This document shows positions 55,884 through 63,269 of a stretch of 64,000 bases of DNA, in pieces; the first letter of the stretch is position 1; each line of letters opens with the position of its first letter. The translations under genes were made by a program, and so were the position numbers. Location: contig NZ_PEBI01000003.1 of the NCBI RefSeq assembly GCF_002802875.1, forward strand, positions 383,829 to 447,828, read 5' to 3'. The notes under the pieces are model-generated. The model made no database searches and had not been told where the DNA came from. It saw nothing but the letters and a program-made list of their open reading frames with translations. This DNA is from Bifidobacterium primatium. Lineage in GTDB: Bacteria > Actinomycetota > Actinomycetes > Actinomycetales > Bifidobacteriaceae.

Positions 55884-57089
55884 ATGATAGCACCCGGCAG
55901 CACCCACGCATCGATGGCCGAGCTCAACCGGTCCCGCATCATCCAGCTTCTGCATCGCGACGGCATCTGCTCACGCGCGCACATCGCCCGAGTGCTCGGC
56001 CTCACCCCCGCCGCCATCACCAAGATCACCGCCCAGCTCATCGACATGGGCGTGGTCAGCGAGACCGGCAACCTCGACGGCATCAAGAAGCGCCGCTCCA
56101 TCGGATTGCAGCTCAACGAATCCAAATACCGCGTCATCGGCGTGAAATTCGCCCGCACACTTGTGCGCCTCGGCGTGTTCGACCTCGGCGGCAACATGGA
56201 AAGCGAACAGCTGCTGCCGCCCGTCAGTGGCGGACGCATCCGCGAGACCCTCGACGACGTCAAGCGCCGCATCGACGACATCCTCGCCTCGGACGATTCC
56301 ATCGTCGCCATCGGCATCGCCGTGCCCGGCCCGTATCTTCGCGACGAAGGCCGCATCGCCGTGGTCACCTCGATGATCGAATGGAAGGACGTCAACTTCA
56401 TCGACGAGTTCGTCGGCGCCTTCCGCGTCCCCGCATTCATCGAACAGGACGCCCGCGCCGGAGCGCTGGCACAGAGCCTGTTCGACTCGGACTCCGACCC
56501 GCGCAGCCTCGGCTACTATCTCGTCGGCGAAGGCGTGGGACTCGGCCTCATCGACAACGGCGAGCTGGTCAACGGCAATCTCGGCGCGGCCACGGAAATC
56601 GGCCACGTCAGCATCGACATCCACGGCAAACCGTGCGAGTGCGGCAACGTCGGGTGCCTCGAGAACTACTGCTCCGCGGTGGCGCTGCATCAGGCGATCG
56701 TCACCGGAGACCTCATCGACGACGCACAGAGCATGACGCACATCGACGCCTGCGCCGCCCTGTTCGAACTCGCCCGCGGCGGTGACGAAACGGCTCTGGG
56801 ACTCGTACGCGACTTCGCCCGGTACATCGGCTATGGCTGCGTCACCATCATCAACGCGTACAACCCCGCGCAGATCGTACTCGGTGATATCATGGCACAA
56901 GCCGGTTCGATACTGCTCGACGAAGTGCAGACCGTGGTCGAACGGCACGCCCTGCCCGCCCTGCGGGACACCACCGCCATAACCATATCCGACCTGCCCG
57001 TGGACGCGACGCTCTCCGGAGCCGCCGCCGTGGCCGCCGCGCAGTTCCTCGAACACCCCACCGAATTTGTCGGCCAGCCCAACGACTGA
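55884..57089 (+). CDS. ROK-family regulator next to fructokinase
   Basis: A 401-residue ROK repressor. The winged helix is RSRIIQLLHRDGICSRAHIA, followed by a kinase-like fold with the zinc motif CECGNVGCLENYC and an intact-looking AIGIAVPGPYLR phosphate segment. The start at 55884 has AAGGAGG 6 bases upstream. The fructokinase gene follows 84 bases downstream in the same direction, so control of fructose or sucrose use is likely, by inference. Confidence 0.88.
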   Translation: MIAPGSTHASMAELNRSRIIQLLHRDGICSRAHIARVLGLTPAAITKITAQLIDMGVVSETGNLDGIKKRRSIGLQLNESKYRVIGVKFARTLVRLGVFDLGGNMESEQLLPPVSGGRIRETLDDVKRRIDDILASDDSIVAIGIAVPGPYLRDEGRIAVVTSMIEWKDVNFIDEFVGAFRVPAFIEQDARAGALAQSLFDSDSDPRSLGYYLVGEGVGLGLIDNGELVNGNLGAATEIGHVSIDIHGKPCECGNVGCLENYCSAVALHQAIVTGDLIDDAQSMTHIDACAALFELARGGDETALGLVRDFARYIGYGCVTIINAYNPAQIVLGDIMAQAGSILLDEVQTVVERHALPALRDTTAITISDLPVDATLSGAAAVAAAQFLEHPTEFVGQPND

Positions 57090-57173
57090 CCGGCCACACC
57101 GACACCAACCGATCACCAACCCAACAACACAATCTCCACAGGGAAACCCGAGGGAGAGAAGAAAGGAACCATC

Positions 57174-58085
57174 ATGGCAGACAAGAAGCCGATCGTCCTG
57201 AGCCTTGGCGAGATCCTGTGGGATATGATCCCCGAAGGCAAGCGCGCAGGCGGCGCCCCCGTCAACTTCATCTACCACGCCACCAAGAACGGCGCCGACG
57301 GCTACTCGATCAGCGCCATCGGCGAGGACGAGCTCGGCGACGAGCTGCTGGCCGCAGTGGAGAAGACCGGCATCAAGTCCGTCCTGCAGCGCAACGCCTA
57401 CCCCACCGGCCGCGCCGACGTGAAGCTCGAGAACGGCATCCCCGAGTGGACCATCGTCAAGGACGTGGCCTGGGACCACATCGCCCTCACCCAGGACCTC
57501 ATCGACCTGGTGCGCAAGGCCGACGCCATCTGCTACGGCTCCCTCGCCTGCCGCATGCAGGAGTCGCACGACACCATCATGAAGCTGCTCAAGCTGAGCC
57601 GCCCCGAGACCCTGCGATACTACGACATCAACATCCGCGGCGACCACTACTCCAAGGAGCTCATCGAGGAACAGCTCTCCGACGCCACCGTGTTCAAGCT
57701 CAACGACGACGAACTCGTGCTGCTGCGTCCGATGTTCGGCATCACCGGCACCGACGAAGAGGCCTGCAAGTGGTTCATGGACAACTACGACCTCGACTAC
57801 GTGATCCTCACCGCCGGCGCCGACTTCAGCACCATCCTGTCCAAGGACGGCGAGGTCTCCACACTGCCGACGCCGCGCGTGGAGGTGTCCGACACCATCG
57901 GCGCCGGAGACTCCTTCTCCGGCGCGTTCACCATCAACATCCTGCTCGGCAAGTCGCTCAAGGAGGCCCACCGCGCCGCCGTGAACACCGCCGCGTACGT
58001 GTGCACCCAGGCCGGCGCATGGCCGGAGTACCCGGAGGTCATGCCCGACTACATCGCCGAGTACGAGGCCAGGCAGGGCAAGTGA
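57174..58085 (+). CDS. frk: Fructokinase (PfkB family)
   Basis: A 303-residue PfkB-family sugar kinase that phosphorylates fructose for entry to the bifid shunt. It shows LSLGEILWDMIPEGKRAGG at the N-terminus, GGAPVNFIYH, and the ATP site with the catalytic Asp in DTIGAGDSFSGAF. The start at 57174 has AGAAAGGAACC upstream. The ROK gene upstream is probably its regulator. A hairpin terminator lies 84 bases downstream, overlapping the ssrA promoter. Confidence 0.92.
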   Translation: MADKKPIVLSLGEILWDMIPEGKRAGGAPVNFIYHATKNGADGYSISAIGEDELGDELLAAVEKTGIKSVLQRNAYPTGRADVKLENGIPEWTIVKDVAWDHIALTQDLIDLVRKADAICYGSLACRMQESHDTIMKLLKLSRPETLRYYDINIRGDHYSKELIEEQLSDATVFKLNDDELVLLRPMFGITGTDEEACKWFMDNYDLDYVILTAGADFSTILSKDGEVSTLPTPRVEVSDTIGAGDSFSGAFTINILLGKSLKEAHRAAVNTAAYVCTQAGAWPEYPEVMPDYIAEYEARQGK

Positions 58086-58161
58086 CACCGTATGACGGCT
58101 CGTCGACGTCCCGTCTCGAACCGTCATCCATATGAGGTTTCGCTGTAGGCTTCATTCCTTG

Positions 58162-58191
58162 TTGACAGACCGGACATCCCGACGCTATATT
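58162..58191 (+). promoter_or_regulatory. Promoter of tmRNA gene
   Basis: A consensus -35 TTGACA (58162-58167) and -10 TATATT (58186-58191) with an 18-base spacer. It precedes the mature tmRNA start by about 72 bases, and it overlaps the hairpin at 58169-58203. Confidence 0.75.
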
Positions 58192-58206
58192 GAGATGTCC
58201 GGTTTT
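58169..58206 (+). terminator. Terminator after frk
   Basis: A 10-base perfect stem ACCGGACATC (58169-58178) / GATGTCCGGT (58194-58203) followed by TTT. It encloses the -10 box of the ssrA promoter in its loop. Confidence 0.7.
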
Positions 58207-58263
58207 ATCATGCCGGAATGGTCGATGCCCGGAAATCGGGCTTCGGCTTTGATAATTCAATAT

Positions 58264-58659
58264 GGGGTCGATCGGTTTCGACGGTGACCTGTTCGTCGCA
58301 GGGAAGCGTGCCGAGAACGCGGGGGTCCGCTCGTTAATGTCCTCCCGCAAAAGAATAAGTGCTAAATCTAACCGCACTGAGTTCGCTCTCGCTGCCTGAG
58401 CTTCGCGCCAGATCTAATCCAGCGAGCAGCCGCTCCGTTCACTCTCCCATGTCTTCGGGGAGATGCTGAGCGTCGTTAGAAGACTCGCCCGAAGCGTCGC
58501 GTCACAGGATGTTTCGGGGACTTTGACTGTGAATATGCCCGCCGCCAGTTGTCTGCGACATCGGCGGGGGCAGACATATAGCCACCAGGCCAGCAGACTA
58601 CGCACGTAGAAGACTGAGGGTACGGTTACCGGACGCGGGTTCAATTCCCGCCGGCTCCA
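58264..58659 (+). ncRNA. ssrA: Transfer-messenger RNA (tmRNA)
   Basis: A 396-base one-piece tmRNA that rescues stalled ribosomes with SmpB. The tRNA-like ends pair: GGGGTCG at the start with CGGCTCC at the end, and GGTTCAATTCC is the T arm. The tag frame begins at 58361 and reads AKSNRTEFALAA, then TGA at 58397-58399, the tag expected in bifidobacteria. CCA is not encoded. Its 3' end adjoins a terminator and then an integrase gene; tmRNA 3' ends are classic integration targets. Confidence 0.97.
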
Positions 58660-58668
58660 CAAGGCACT

Positions 58669-58700
58669 AGCCGCCTAAGCATCGCTTAGGCGGCTTTTTT
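58669..58700 (+). terminator. Terminator after tmRNA
   Basis: A 12-base perfect stem AGCCGCCTAAGC (58669-58680) / GCTTAGGCGGCT (58684-58695) with loop ATC, then TTTTT. Confidence 0.9.
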
Positions 58701-58778
58701 GTTGGCATTCCAACGGTTTCACAAGGTTTTAGAGAGGTGTGCTTTAATGGGTTTACGGCCGTTTAAGGCGGTTAAAAC

Positions 58779-58807
58779 ACGTCGCTAATACGTCGTCTAA
58801 TACGTCG
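58779..58807. repeat. ACGTCG repeats before the integrase gene
   Basis: Three copies of ACGTCG (58779, 58790 and 58802) with CTAAT between them, about one helix turn apart, just upstream of the integrase start. A related GTTTA/GGTTAAA pair lies at 58751-58776. They could be integrase arm-binding sites or an operator. Confidence 0.5.
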
Positions 58808-58825
58808 TTCTGATCGGAGGCAACG

Positions 58826-60136
58826 ATGCCCAGGAAGAAGACCAACCGCAGGTTCGGCACCCTCGAATACCGTCCCAACAAGAAGCACCCCACGCGCGTG
58901 GTCGCCTCCTATCCTACTCCGGAGGACGCGTTCGACAGATGGCCGGGCCTGCCTGCCCGCCAATCCAAGAGCTTCCCCATCGAGCAGGAGGACGACGCCG
59001 TCGCATGGCTCGGCGCCGCACGCAAACGCATCGACGCCGGCGTATGGGAACCGCCCGAGGCATCCGAACGCAAGGAGAAGGCGAAGCGGATCACATTCGA
59101 CCAGTACTTCCCCACGTGGCTCGACCAGCGCCGGTACAAGGGCCGGCCGTTGAAGGCTGGCACCAGATACCGGCTCGCCAAGGACTACGAGAACCACATC
59201 AGCCCGGTCCTCGGCGCCACTCCCCTCATCCGGATGACGCAGAGCATGGCCGAACGGTTCCGCGACGGACTGCCCGACCAGCCGTCCATGCGCGCCAACG
59301 TGATGAAACTATTGCGCGCTATGCTGCGCACCGCCAGCCAGTCCGGCGTCGACGGCGAGGAGCCGCTCATCCCCAAATACCCGTTGGGGGCCGGCGAGCC
59401 ACGCCCCAGACGCGAGCACGTGGTCACGCCATGCACCCCCGAGGAGATGAAGGCCATCCACGACGCCATGCCGATGCCCTATGCGCTGGCCGTGTACATC
59501 GGCTGCTGCATCGAGATGCGCATCGGCGAGGTGTGCGCACTGCAGCGACGCGACATCAACCATCACACGGGGATGCTGCACATCGGACGGACGCGCGTCA
59601 CCATGGACTCGCAGCGGCTGACCGACCGGCCCAAGACCGACGGCAGTGACCGCGAGGAGCCCATCCCCGCACAGCTCATGCCCCTCATCGACCGGCACCT
59701 TGAAACATACGTGGGCGAGGATCCGGAATCATGGCTGTTCCCCTCCGTCCGCGACCACGACAAGCCGTTGCACCCGAACTCGCTGCGCAGCTGGTATTCC
59801 ACGGCGCGAAAAAAGGCCAAACGCCCCGACCTGCGGTTTCACGACCTGCGGCACACGGGTCTGACGTGGCTGGCCGAGGAGGGCGCCACCACGCGCGAGC
59901 TCATGGACGCCGGCGGGCACACGTCGCCGCAGATAGCCATGGTCTACCAGCATTCCGTCGACGGGCGACGCAGGATGCTCGCAGACCGCGTGGGCGAGCG
60001 CATCATCATCGATGACGACCCCGACATGCTGCGCCGCCGCATCATCGACCTCGACAAGCAGCTCAAGGTCATTAAGGGGCAGCGAGACGAACTGAAACGA
60101 CGATTACAGACACTGGAGGAGAAGGGCGACGAGTAG
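58826..60136 (+). CDS. int: Prophage tyrosine integrase
   Basis: A 436-residue tyrosine recombinase. An N-terminal arm and SAM-like core-binding domain (about residues 85-175) precede the catalytic domain with Arg232 (EMRIGEVCALQ), Lys270 region, HDLRH with His339/Arg342, GGHTSPQ His365 and Tyr374. The C-terminus ends in a Lys/Glu-rich coiled coil of about 30 residues. GGAGG lies 9 bases before the ATG. It sits just beside the tmRNA gene, so it probably catalysed the integration there. The rest of the visible prophage follows on the right. Confidence 0.93.
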   Translation: MPRKKTNRRFGTLEYRPNKKHPTRVVASYPTPEDAFDRWPGLPARQSKSFPIEQEDDAVAWLGAARKRIDAGVWEPPEASERKEKAKRITFDQYFPTWLDQRRYKGRPLKAGTRYRLAKDYENHISPVLGATPLIRMTQSMAERFRDGLPDQPSMRANVMKLLRAMLRTASQSGVDGEEPLIPKYPLGAGEPRPRREHVVTPCTPEEMKAIHDAMPMPYALAVYIGCCIEMRIGEVCALQRRDINHHTGMLHIGRTRVTMDSQRLTDRPKTDGSDREEPIPAQLMPLIDRHLETYVGEDPESWLFPSVRDHDKPLHPNSLRSWYSTARKKAKRPDLRFHDLRHTGLTWLAEEGATTRELMDAGGHTSPQIAMVYQHSVDGRRRMLADRVGERIIIDDDPDMLRRRIIDLDKQLKVIKGQRDELKRRLQTLEEKGDE

Positions 60137-60146
60137 AACGCGAAAA

Positions 60147-60193
60147 CGCCCCGTCCGGCAGCAGACTTTTTCGTCTGCACGCCGGGCGGGGCG
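60147..60193. terminator. Terminator between integrase and holin genes
   Basis: A 13-base stem (60147-60159 with 60181-60193, one G-T pair) enclosing GCAGAC / GTCTGC around TTTTTC, followed by ATTTTTC. It lies between the convergent integrase and holin genes. Confidence 0.8.
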
Positions 60194-60223
60194 GATGATT
60201 TTTCGAGATGGTGTGTCACATGG

Positions 60224-60505
60224 TCAGGCTGTTTTGGCCAGCAGGCCGTGCAGGCTGAGGCCGTCGTCGACCTCGGGGATGCCGGCGATGCTGGTGAGCA
60301 GGGAGACGATGGCGGCCAGTGCGGCGACCGAGCCGATGTTGGCCCAGTCGACCTGCAGGAGCCCGACCGCGCCGGTGCCGATGACGCCGAGCGCGGCCTG
60401 CGCGGCGGTCTTGACGGCGCGGACGCCGGCCCGCCGAAGCCAGTCGACGGGGCCGGCCGCCTGCTCGGGAGTGGTGGATTCGTCGGTGGAATCGATATCG
60501 TTCAT
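60224..60505 (-). CDS. Phage holin (r1t-like)
   Basis: A 93-residue holin candidate. A hydrophilic Asp/Ser-rich N-terminus of about 20 residues precedes two hydrophobic segments (AAQAALGVIGTGAVGLLQV and VAALAAIVSLLTSIAG). The pattern RAVKTAAQAALGVIG...IGSVAALAAIVSL is that of the r1t holin family, which makes pores for the endolysin. The start at 60505 has AAGGAGCGG upstream. It follows the endolysin gene by 10 bases, as usual for a lysis cassette. Confidence 0.85.
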   Translation of the reverse strand: MNDIDSTDESTTPEQAAGPVDWLRRAGVRAVKTAAQAALGVIGTGAVGLLQVDWANIGSVAALAAIVSLLTSIAGIPEVDDGLSLHGLLAKTA

Positions 60506-60515
60506 TTGCCGCTCC

Positions 60516-61319
60516 TTAGAATCTGCATTTGTTGAGTGCTTCCTGCATGCGTTTGACCGTCCACGAGGAGGCTCCGAGGAAATGGTCCACGGACGAGCCG
60601 TAGTGACGCTGCAGCGCATCGATGGTGTTACGGCCGATGATGCCGTCGGCCTTGACGCCGAGCTTCTGCTGCATACGGCGGATGACGGGGCTGCCGTCGC
60701 CGGTGGCGTCGTACTGCCAGCCGGACCCGAACGCCGCCTGCCGGTTGGGCCACCACTGGTGCCAGATCTCCCCGTCGACGGGAGTGCCCAGAACCTTCTG
60801 CAGCCTAGCGGTGGTGGCACGGCCCCAGACGCCGTCCACGGCGAGCGCGCCGGACGTGGAGGGAGTCCCGTATGCGGGTCGGAGGATCGCGGCGACGACT
60901 CCCCATGCACGGGTGCGTCGGGCGACTCGGCCGTTGTTGGTGTTGCCCTCGATGGTCTGCAGGTAGGAGCCGCGGTTGACTTCGACGAAGCCGATGTGGT
61001 CGACCACGCCGCCGTCCCAGTTGAAGATCACGAGGTCTCCGGGGCGTGCGGAACGGATGTTGACGGCGCGGCCGGCGTTGCGTCCCGAAGCGAGGATGTA
61101 GGGCACGTATGCGGCCGGCATGCCGGGGAACGACTGGCCCGCCTGCGCGAGCACCCACGACGCGAACATGGCGCAGAACGGGACGCCGTTCGCACCGTAG
61201 TAGCTGCCGTGGGACTGGGCGTACCAGCGCCCGTACTTCGTGCCCTGCTGCGGGTCGGTCCAACGCGAGTAGCCGATCTGGCCGGCCGCGATCCTGAGCA
61301 CATCACTTGCCGTCGCCAT
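60516..61319 (-). CDS. Phage endolysin, CHAP domain plus peptidoglycan-binding domain
   Basis: A 267-residue cell-wall hydrolase. An N-terminal CHAP amidase/endopeptidase domain carries Cys49 (GVPFCAMFASW), His108 (VVDHIGFVE) and an Asn in EGNTNN. The C-terminal half has two PG_binding-type repeats (LAVDGVWGRATTARLQKVLG and LGVKADGIIGRNTIDALQRH). No signal peptide is seen, so it depends on the holin. The ATG at 61319 has GAGGAGG upstream. It overlaps the small 36-residue gene by 17 bases. Confidence 0.93.
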   Translation of the reverse strand: MATASDVLRIAAGQIGYSRWTDPQQGTKYGRWYAQSHGSYYGANGVPFCAMFASWVLAQAGQSFPGMPAAYVPYILASGRNAGRAVNIRSARPGDLVIFNWDGGVVDHIGFVEVNRGSYLQTIEGNTNNGRVARRTRAWGVVAAILRPAYGTPSTSGALAVDGVWGRATTARLQKVLGTPVDGEIWHQWWPNRQAAFGSGWQYDATGDGSPVIRRMQQKLGVKADGIIGRNTIDALQRHYGSSVDHFLGASSWTVKRMQEALNKCRF

Positions 61320-61413
61320 AATGCACCTCCTCGGTCTTGGCCACGTCCTTGACCGCGTCCGCCTGGCTGGATGCGGACGCCAGTTCCTCCTGTTTCTCTG
61401 CTGTTTCGGCCAT
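61303..61413 (-). CDS. Small phage protein (36 residues) overlapping the endolysin
   Basis: A 36-residue, acidic, Ala-rich soluble helix (AETAEKQEELASASSQADA, ending VHYGDGK). A strong AAGGAGG lies 5 bases before its ATG, and its last 17 bases overlap the endolysin start, so it may couple endolysin translation. No known family; it has no membrane segment, so it is not a holin or signal peptide. Confidence 0.55.
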   Translation of the reverse strand: MAETAEKQEELASASSQADAVKDVAKTEEVHYGDGK

Positions 61414-61479
61414 CTGGCCCTCCTTCTGTTTTTGTGGATTGTTGGTCGGCCCGTCGGATGGCGGGCACGTTTTCCCGAG

Positions 61480-61656
61480 TCAGGACATCGCCGTCGCGGC
61501 CAGCAGTACGAGCAGCCGCCATGCGATGGCGCCGACGAGGACCGTGACGGCGTACAATGCCGCGGCGCACAATGCGCCCGCCACGACGATCACGGAGAGA
61601 ATGGCGAGAAACATCCGGAATGGATGGCTCCCCTGTGGGTCCTGCGGGTCATGCAT
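61480..61656 (-). CDS. Small phage membrane protein (58 residues)
   Basis: A 58-residue protein with a short polar start (MHDPQDPQGSHPFR) and one or two hydrophobic helices (MFLAILSVIVVAGALCAAAL and VLVGAIAWRLLVLLAA). GGAGG lies 5-6 bases before the ATG at 61656. It sits between the lysin group and the 111-residue protein and could be a second holin or a spanin-like factor. Confidence 0.6.
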   Translation of the reverse strand: MHDPQDPQGSHPFRMFLAILSVIVVAGALCAAALYAVTVLVGAIAWRLLVLLAATAMS

Positions 61657-61984
61657 GGGGGTCCTCCGATGCGTGGGCGCGGATGATCTCCGCGTGCAGG
61701 TGCGCCGTGGTCCCGTCGTCGGACGTGCCATCGGGATCCAACGCCCGATAGGCATCCCATGCGACGTCGGCGCGGCGTTTGATCTCCACGCTGGCGGGCC
61801 TGCCGGCCTCGACCGTCTCGGCGTGCAGTCGCGCGATCTTGTCGAACAGGAGGGCCCGCAGGGCCTCGTCTCGGACATCCTGCTTGGTCATGATGTCCTT
61901 CACCCGTTGCCAGAGGATTCCCCCGACCGCGCTGAATGCCGCGAACAGCACGCTGGCCGTGACGCTGATGATGATCTGGTCCAT
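61649..61984 (-). CDS. Phage protein with N-terminal membrane helix and coiled region
   Basis: A 111-residue protein. One hydrophobic helix (IIISVTASVLFAAFSAVGGILW) is followed by a charged helical region (ALRALLFDKIARLHAETVE) and a His/Glu-rich tail. AAGGAAGGG lies before the ATG at 61984. The layout is common in phage lysis regions, where such proteins are annotated as holin-like or superinfection-related; the exact role is unknown. It overlaps the 58-residue gene by 8 bases. Confidence 0.6.
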   Translation of the reverse strand: MDQIIISVTASVLFAAFSAVGGILWQRVKDIMTKQDVRDEALRALLFDKIARLHAETVEAGRPASVEIKRRADVAWDAYRALDPDGTSDDGTTAHLHAEIIRAHASEDPHA

Positions 61985-62069
61985 GTCCCTTCCTTCTCTG
62001 GGGTGGAATCCCATACGTTTCGTTGCCGTGGAGGAGCCATGGCGCGTGTGGGATTTTGGAGGATGAAAA

Positions 62070-62939
62070 TTGCTGTTGGACGAGTTTTGGATGACGCGAT
62101 TCCTGCCCTACTGCAAGACGAATCTGCGCGAATGCACGGTCGTCGGATATGAGAGCGCATGGAGGCTGCATGTCGAGCCGGTGTTCGGCCATGTGGATAT
62201 GGCGGAGATCGGCGTGGAGGAAGTGGACCGGTGGCTGGCGTCGTTTCCCACGGCCGGCGCGGCGCGCAAATCGTGGGCGCTGCTGCGCTCCATGCTGCGC
62301 CGCGCCATCCGCTGGGGGCTGCTCGACACCGACATCACCCGACGCGAGATGACACTGCCCGAACGACGCCGCTACGAGCCGGCATTGCTGGACATCCGGC
62401 AGCAGCGGCAGCTGATGCGAGGCTTCTACGATGCACCGTTGGAGGCGTGGCTGATATGCGCCTCATGCTGCGGGCTCAGGACCGAGGAGGGATACGGACT
62501 AAACTGGTCGGACATCGACCTACGTCGCGGCGTCCTGCACGTGGAACGCGGACTGCAATGGGTCGGCGGACACGAGGCCGTCGTACCGCCGAAAACCGAA
62601 TTGAGCCGTCGCACGCTGCCGTTGCCGCGGTTCGCGGTCAGACGGCTGCGGGATATCAAAAACGGGGCGAAAGGCCGTCTCATCGGAGACCTGACGCCGC
62701 CACAGGCCGCACGAGCCTACCGCGCATACTGCCGACGGTATTCGCTCCCCTATGTGCCGCCTCGCAATCTGCGGCACAGCTGGGCGACCAACGCCCTCAC
62801 AGCCGGCGCGGACATCGCCGTCGTCTCCAAAATGCTCGGTCACTCTGATATCAAAACCACAGCCATCTACTATTTGCGCCCCGACATCGCCGCGTTGCGC
62901 GATGCGCAGCGCCTGTTCGAGCGGCAGCTCATCGGATAA
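62070..62939 (+). CDS. Tyrosine recombinase of the tail-gene shufflon
   Basis: A 289-residue tyrosine recombinase, shorter than the integrase. The catalytic Arg137 (GLRTEEGYGLNW), Lys175 (PKTELSRR), Arg235 and His236 in PRNLRHSW, His258 (LGHSDI) and Tyr267 (AIYYL) are visible. The first residue of the HxxR box is Arg232, not His. The TTG start at 62070 has GGAGG 8 bases upstream. Its stop codon lies 5 bases before the first site of the invertible array, and its reading frame passes directly into the frame of the silent cassette there. It is the likely enzyme of the inversion. Confidence 0.88.
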   Translation: MLLDEFWMTRFLPYCKTNLRECTVVGYESAWRLHVEPVFGHVDMAEIGVEEVDRWLASFPTAGAARKSWALLRSMLRRAIRWGLLDTDITRREMTLPERRRYEPALLDIRQQRQLMRGFYDAPLEAWLICASCCGLRTEEGYGLNWSDIDLRRGVLHVERGLQWVGGHEAVVPPKTELSRRTLPLPRFAVRRLRDIKNGAKGRLIGDLTPPQAARAYRAYCRRYSLPYVPPRNLRHSWATNALTAGADIAVVSKMLGHSDIKTTAIYYLRPDIAALRDAQRLFERQLIG

Positions 62940-62940
62940 A

Positions 62941-62958
62941 GGGATTCCCTATCCCACA
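62941..62958 (+). other. Recombination site A of the shufflon
   Basis: GGGATTCCCTATCCCACA on the plus strand. Arms GGGAT and ATCCC flank TCCCT, the layout of a tyrosine-recombinase site. It is in inverted orientation to site C. Confidence 0.75.
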
Positions 62959-63269
62959 CGGGACCAATCACGTTGATTAACGGCGGCCCTGGAGGCAACA
63001 AGGTCGTCACCGGCGTCAAATGGGGCCGGTTCGTGCAGCTCAACGTGAGCATCGGCTCGAAGCTCACGTCAAGCTGGGCGAAGGAGACCATAGGTACCCT
63101 GCCTGTCGGGTGGCGTCCGGCCGCTCCCGCACGCTCCTCGTACGGGCGTGATGGCAAGAACCAGATGCAGGTCGTCGTCTACGCGGACGGCAAGGTCGCC
63201 GTCGAGAATCAGGGCGGTTCGCAGACCGAGCAGGGCGGATCCCTGACCGTCTGCTATTTCGCCGCCTAG
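62945..63269 (+). CDS. Silent tail-protein C-terminal cassette 1
   Basis: A promoterless, start-less reading frame that begins inside site A with codons for DSLSHTGP and continues as TLINGGPGGNKVV, VKWGRFVQLNVSIGS and SLTVCYFAA, then TAG at 63267. About 105 residues remain after the site. The sequence is beta-rich, like a phage receptor-binding domain. It is on the strand opposite to the expressed tail gene; inversion between A and C would fuse it in frame. Confidence 0.75.

Noticed and set aside
55971..58127. Minus-strand frame of 718 codons across the ROK and frk genes
   Set aside because: Antisense shadow crossing two well-supported genes.
58751..58825. Possible short attachment core shared with the tmRNA 3' end (CACAAGG near 58712)
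   Set aside because: Only 7 bases match the tmRNA end (58659-58665 region), too short to call; the true second border is outside the window.
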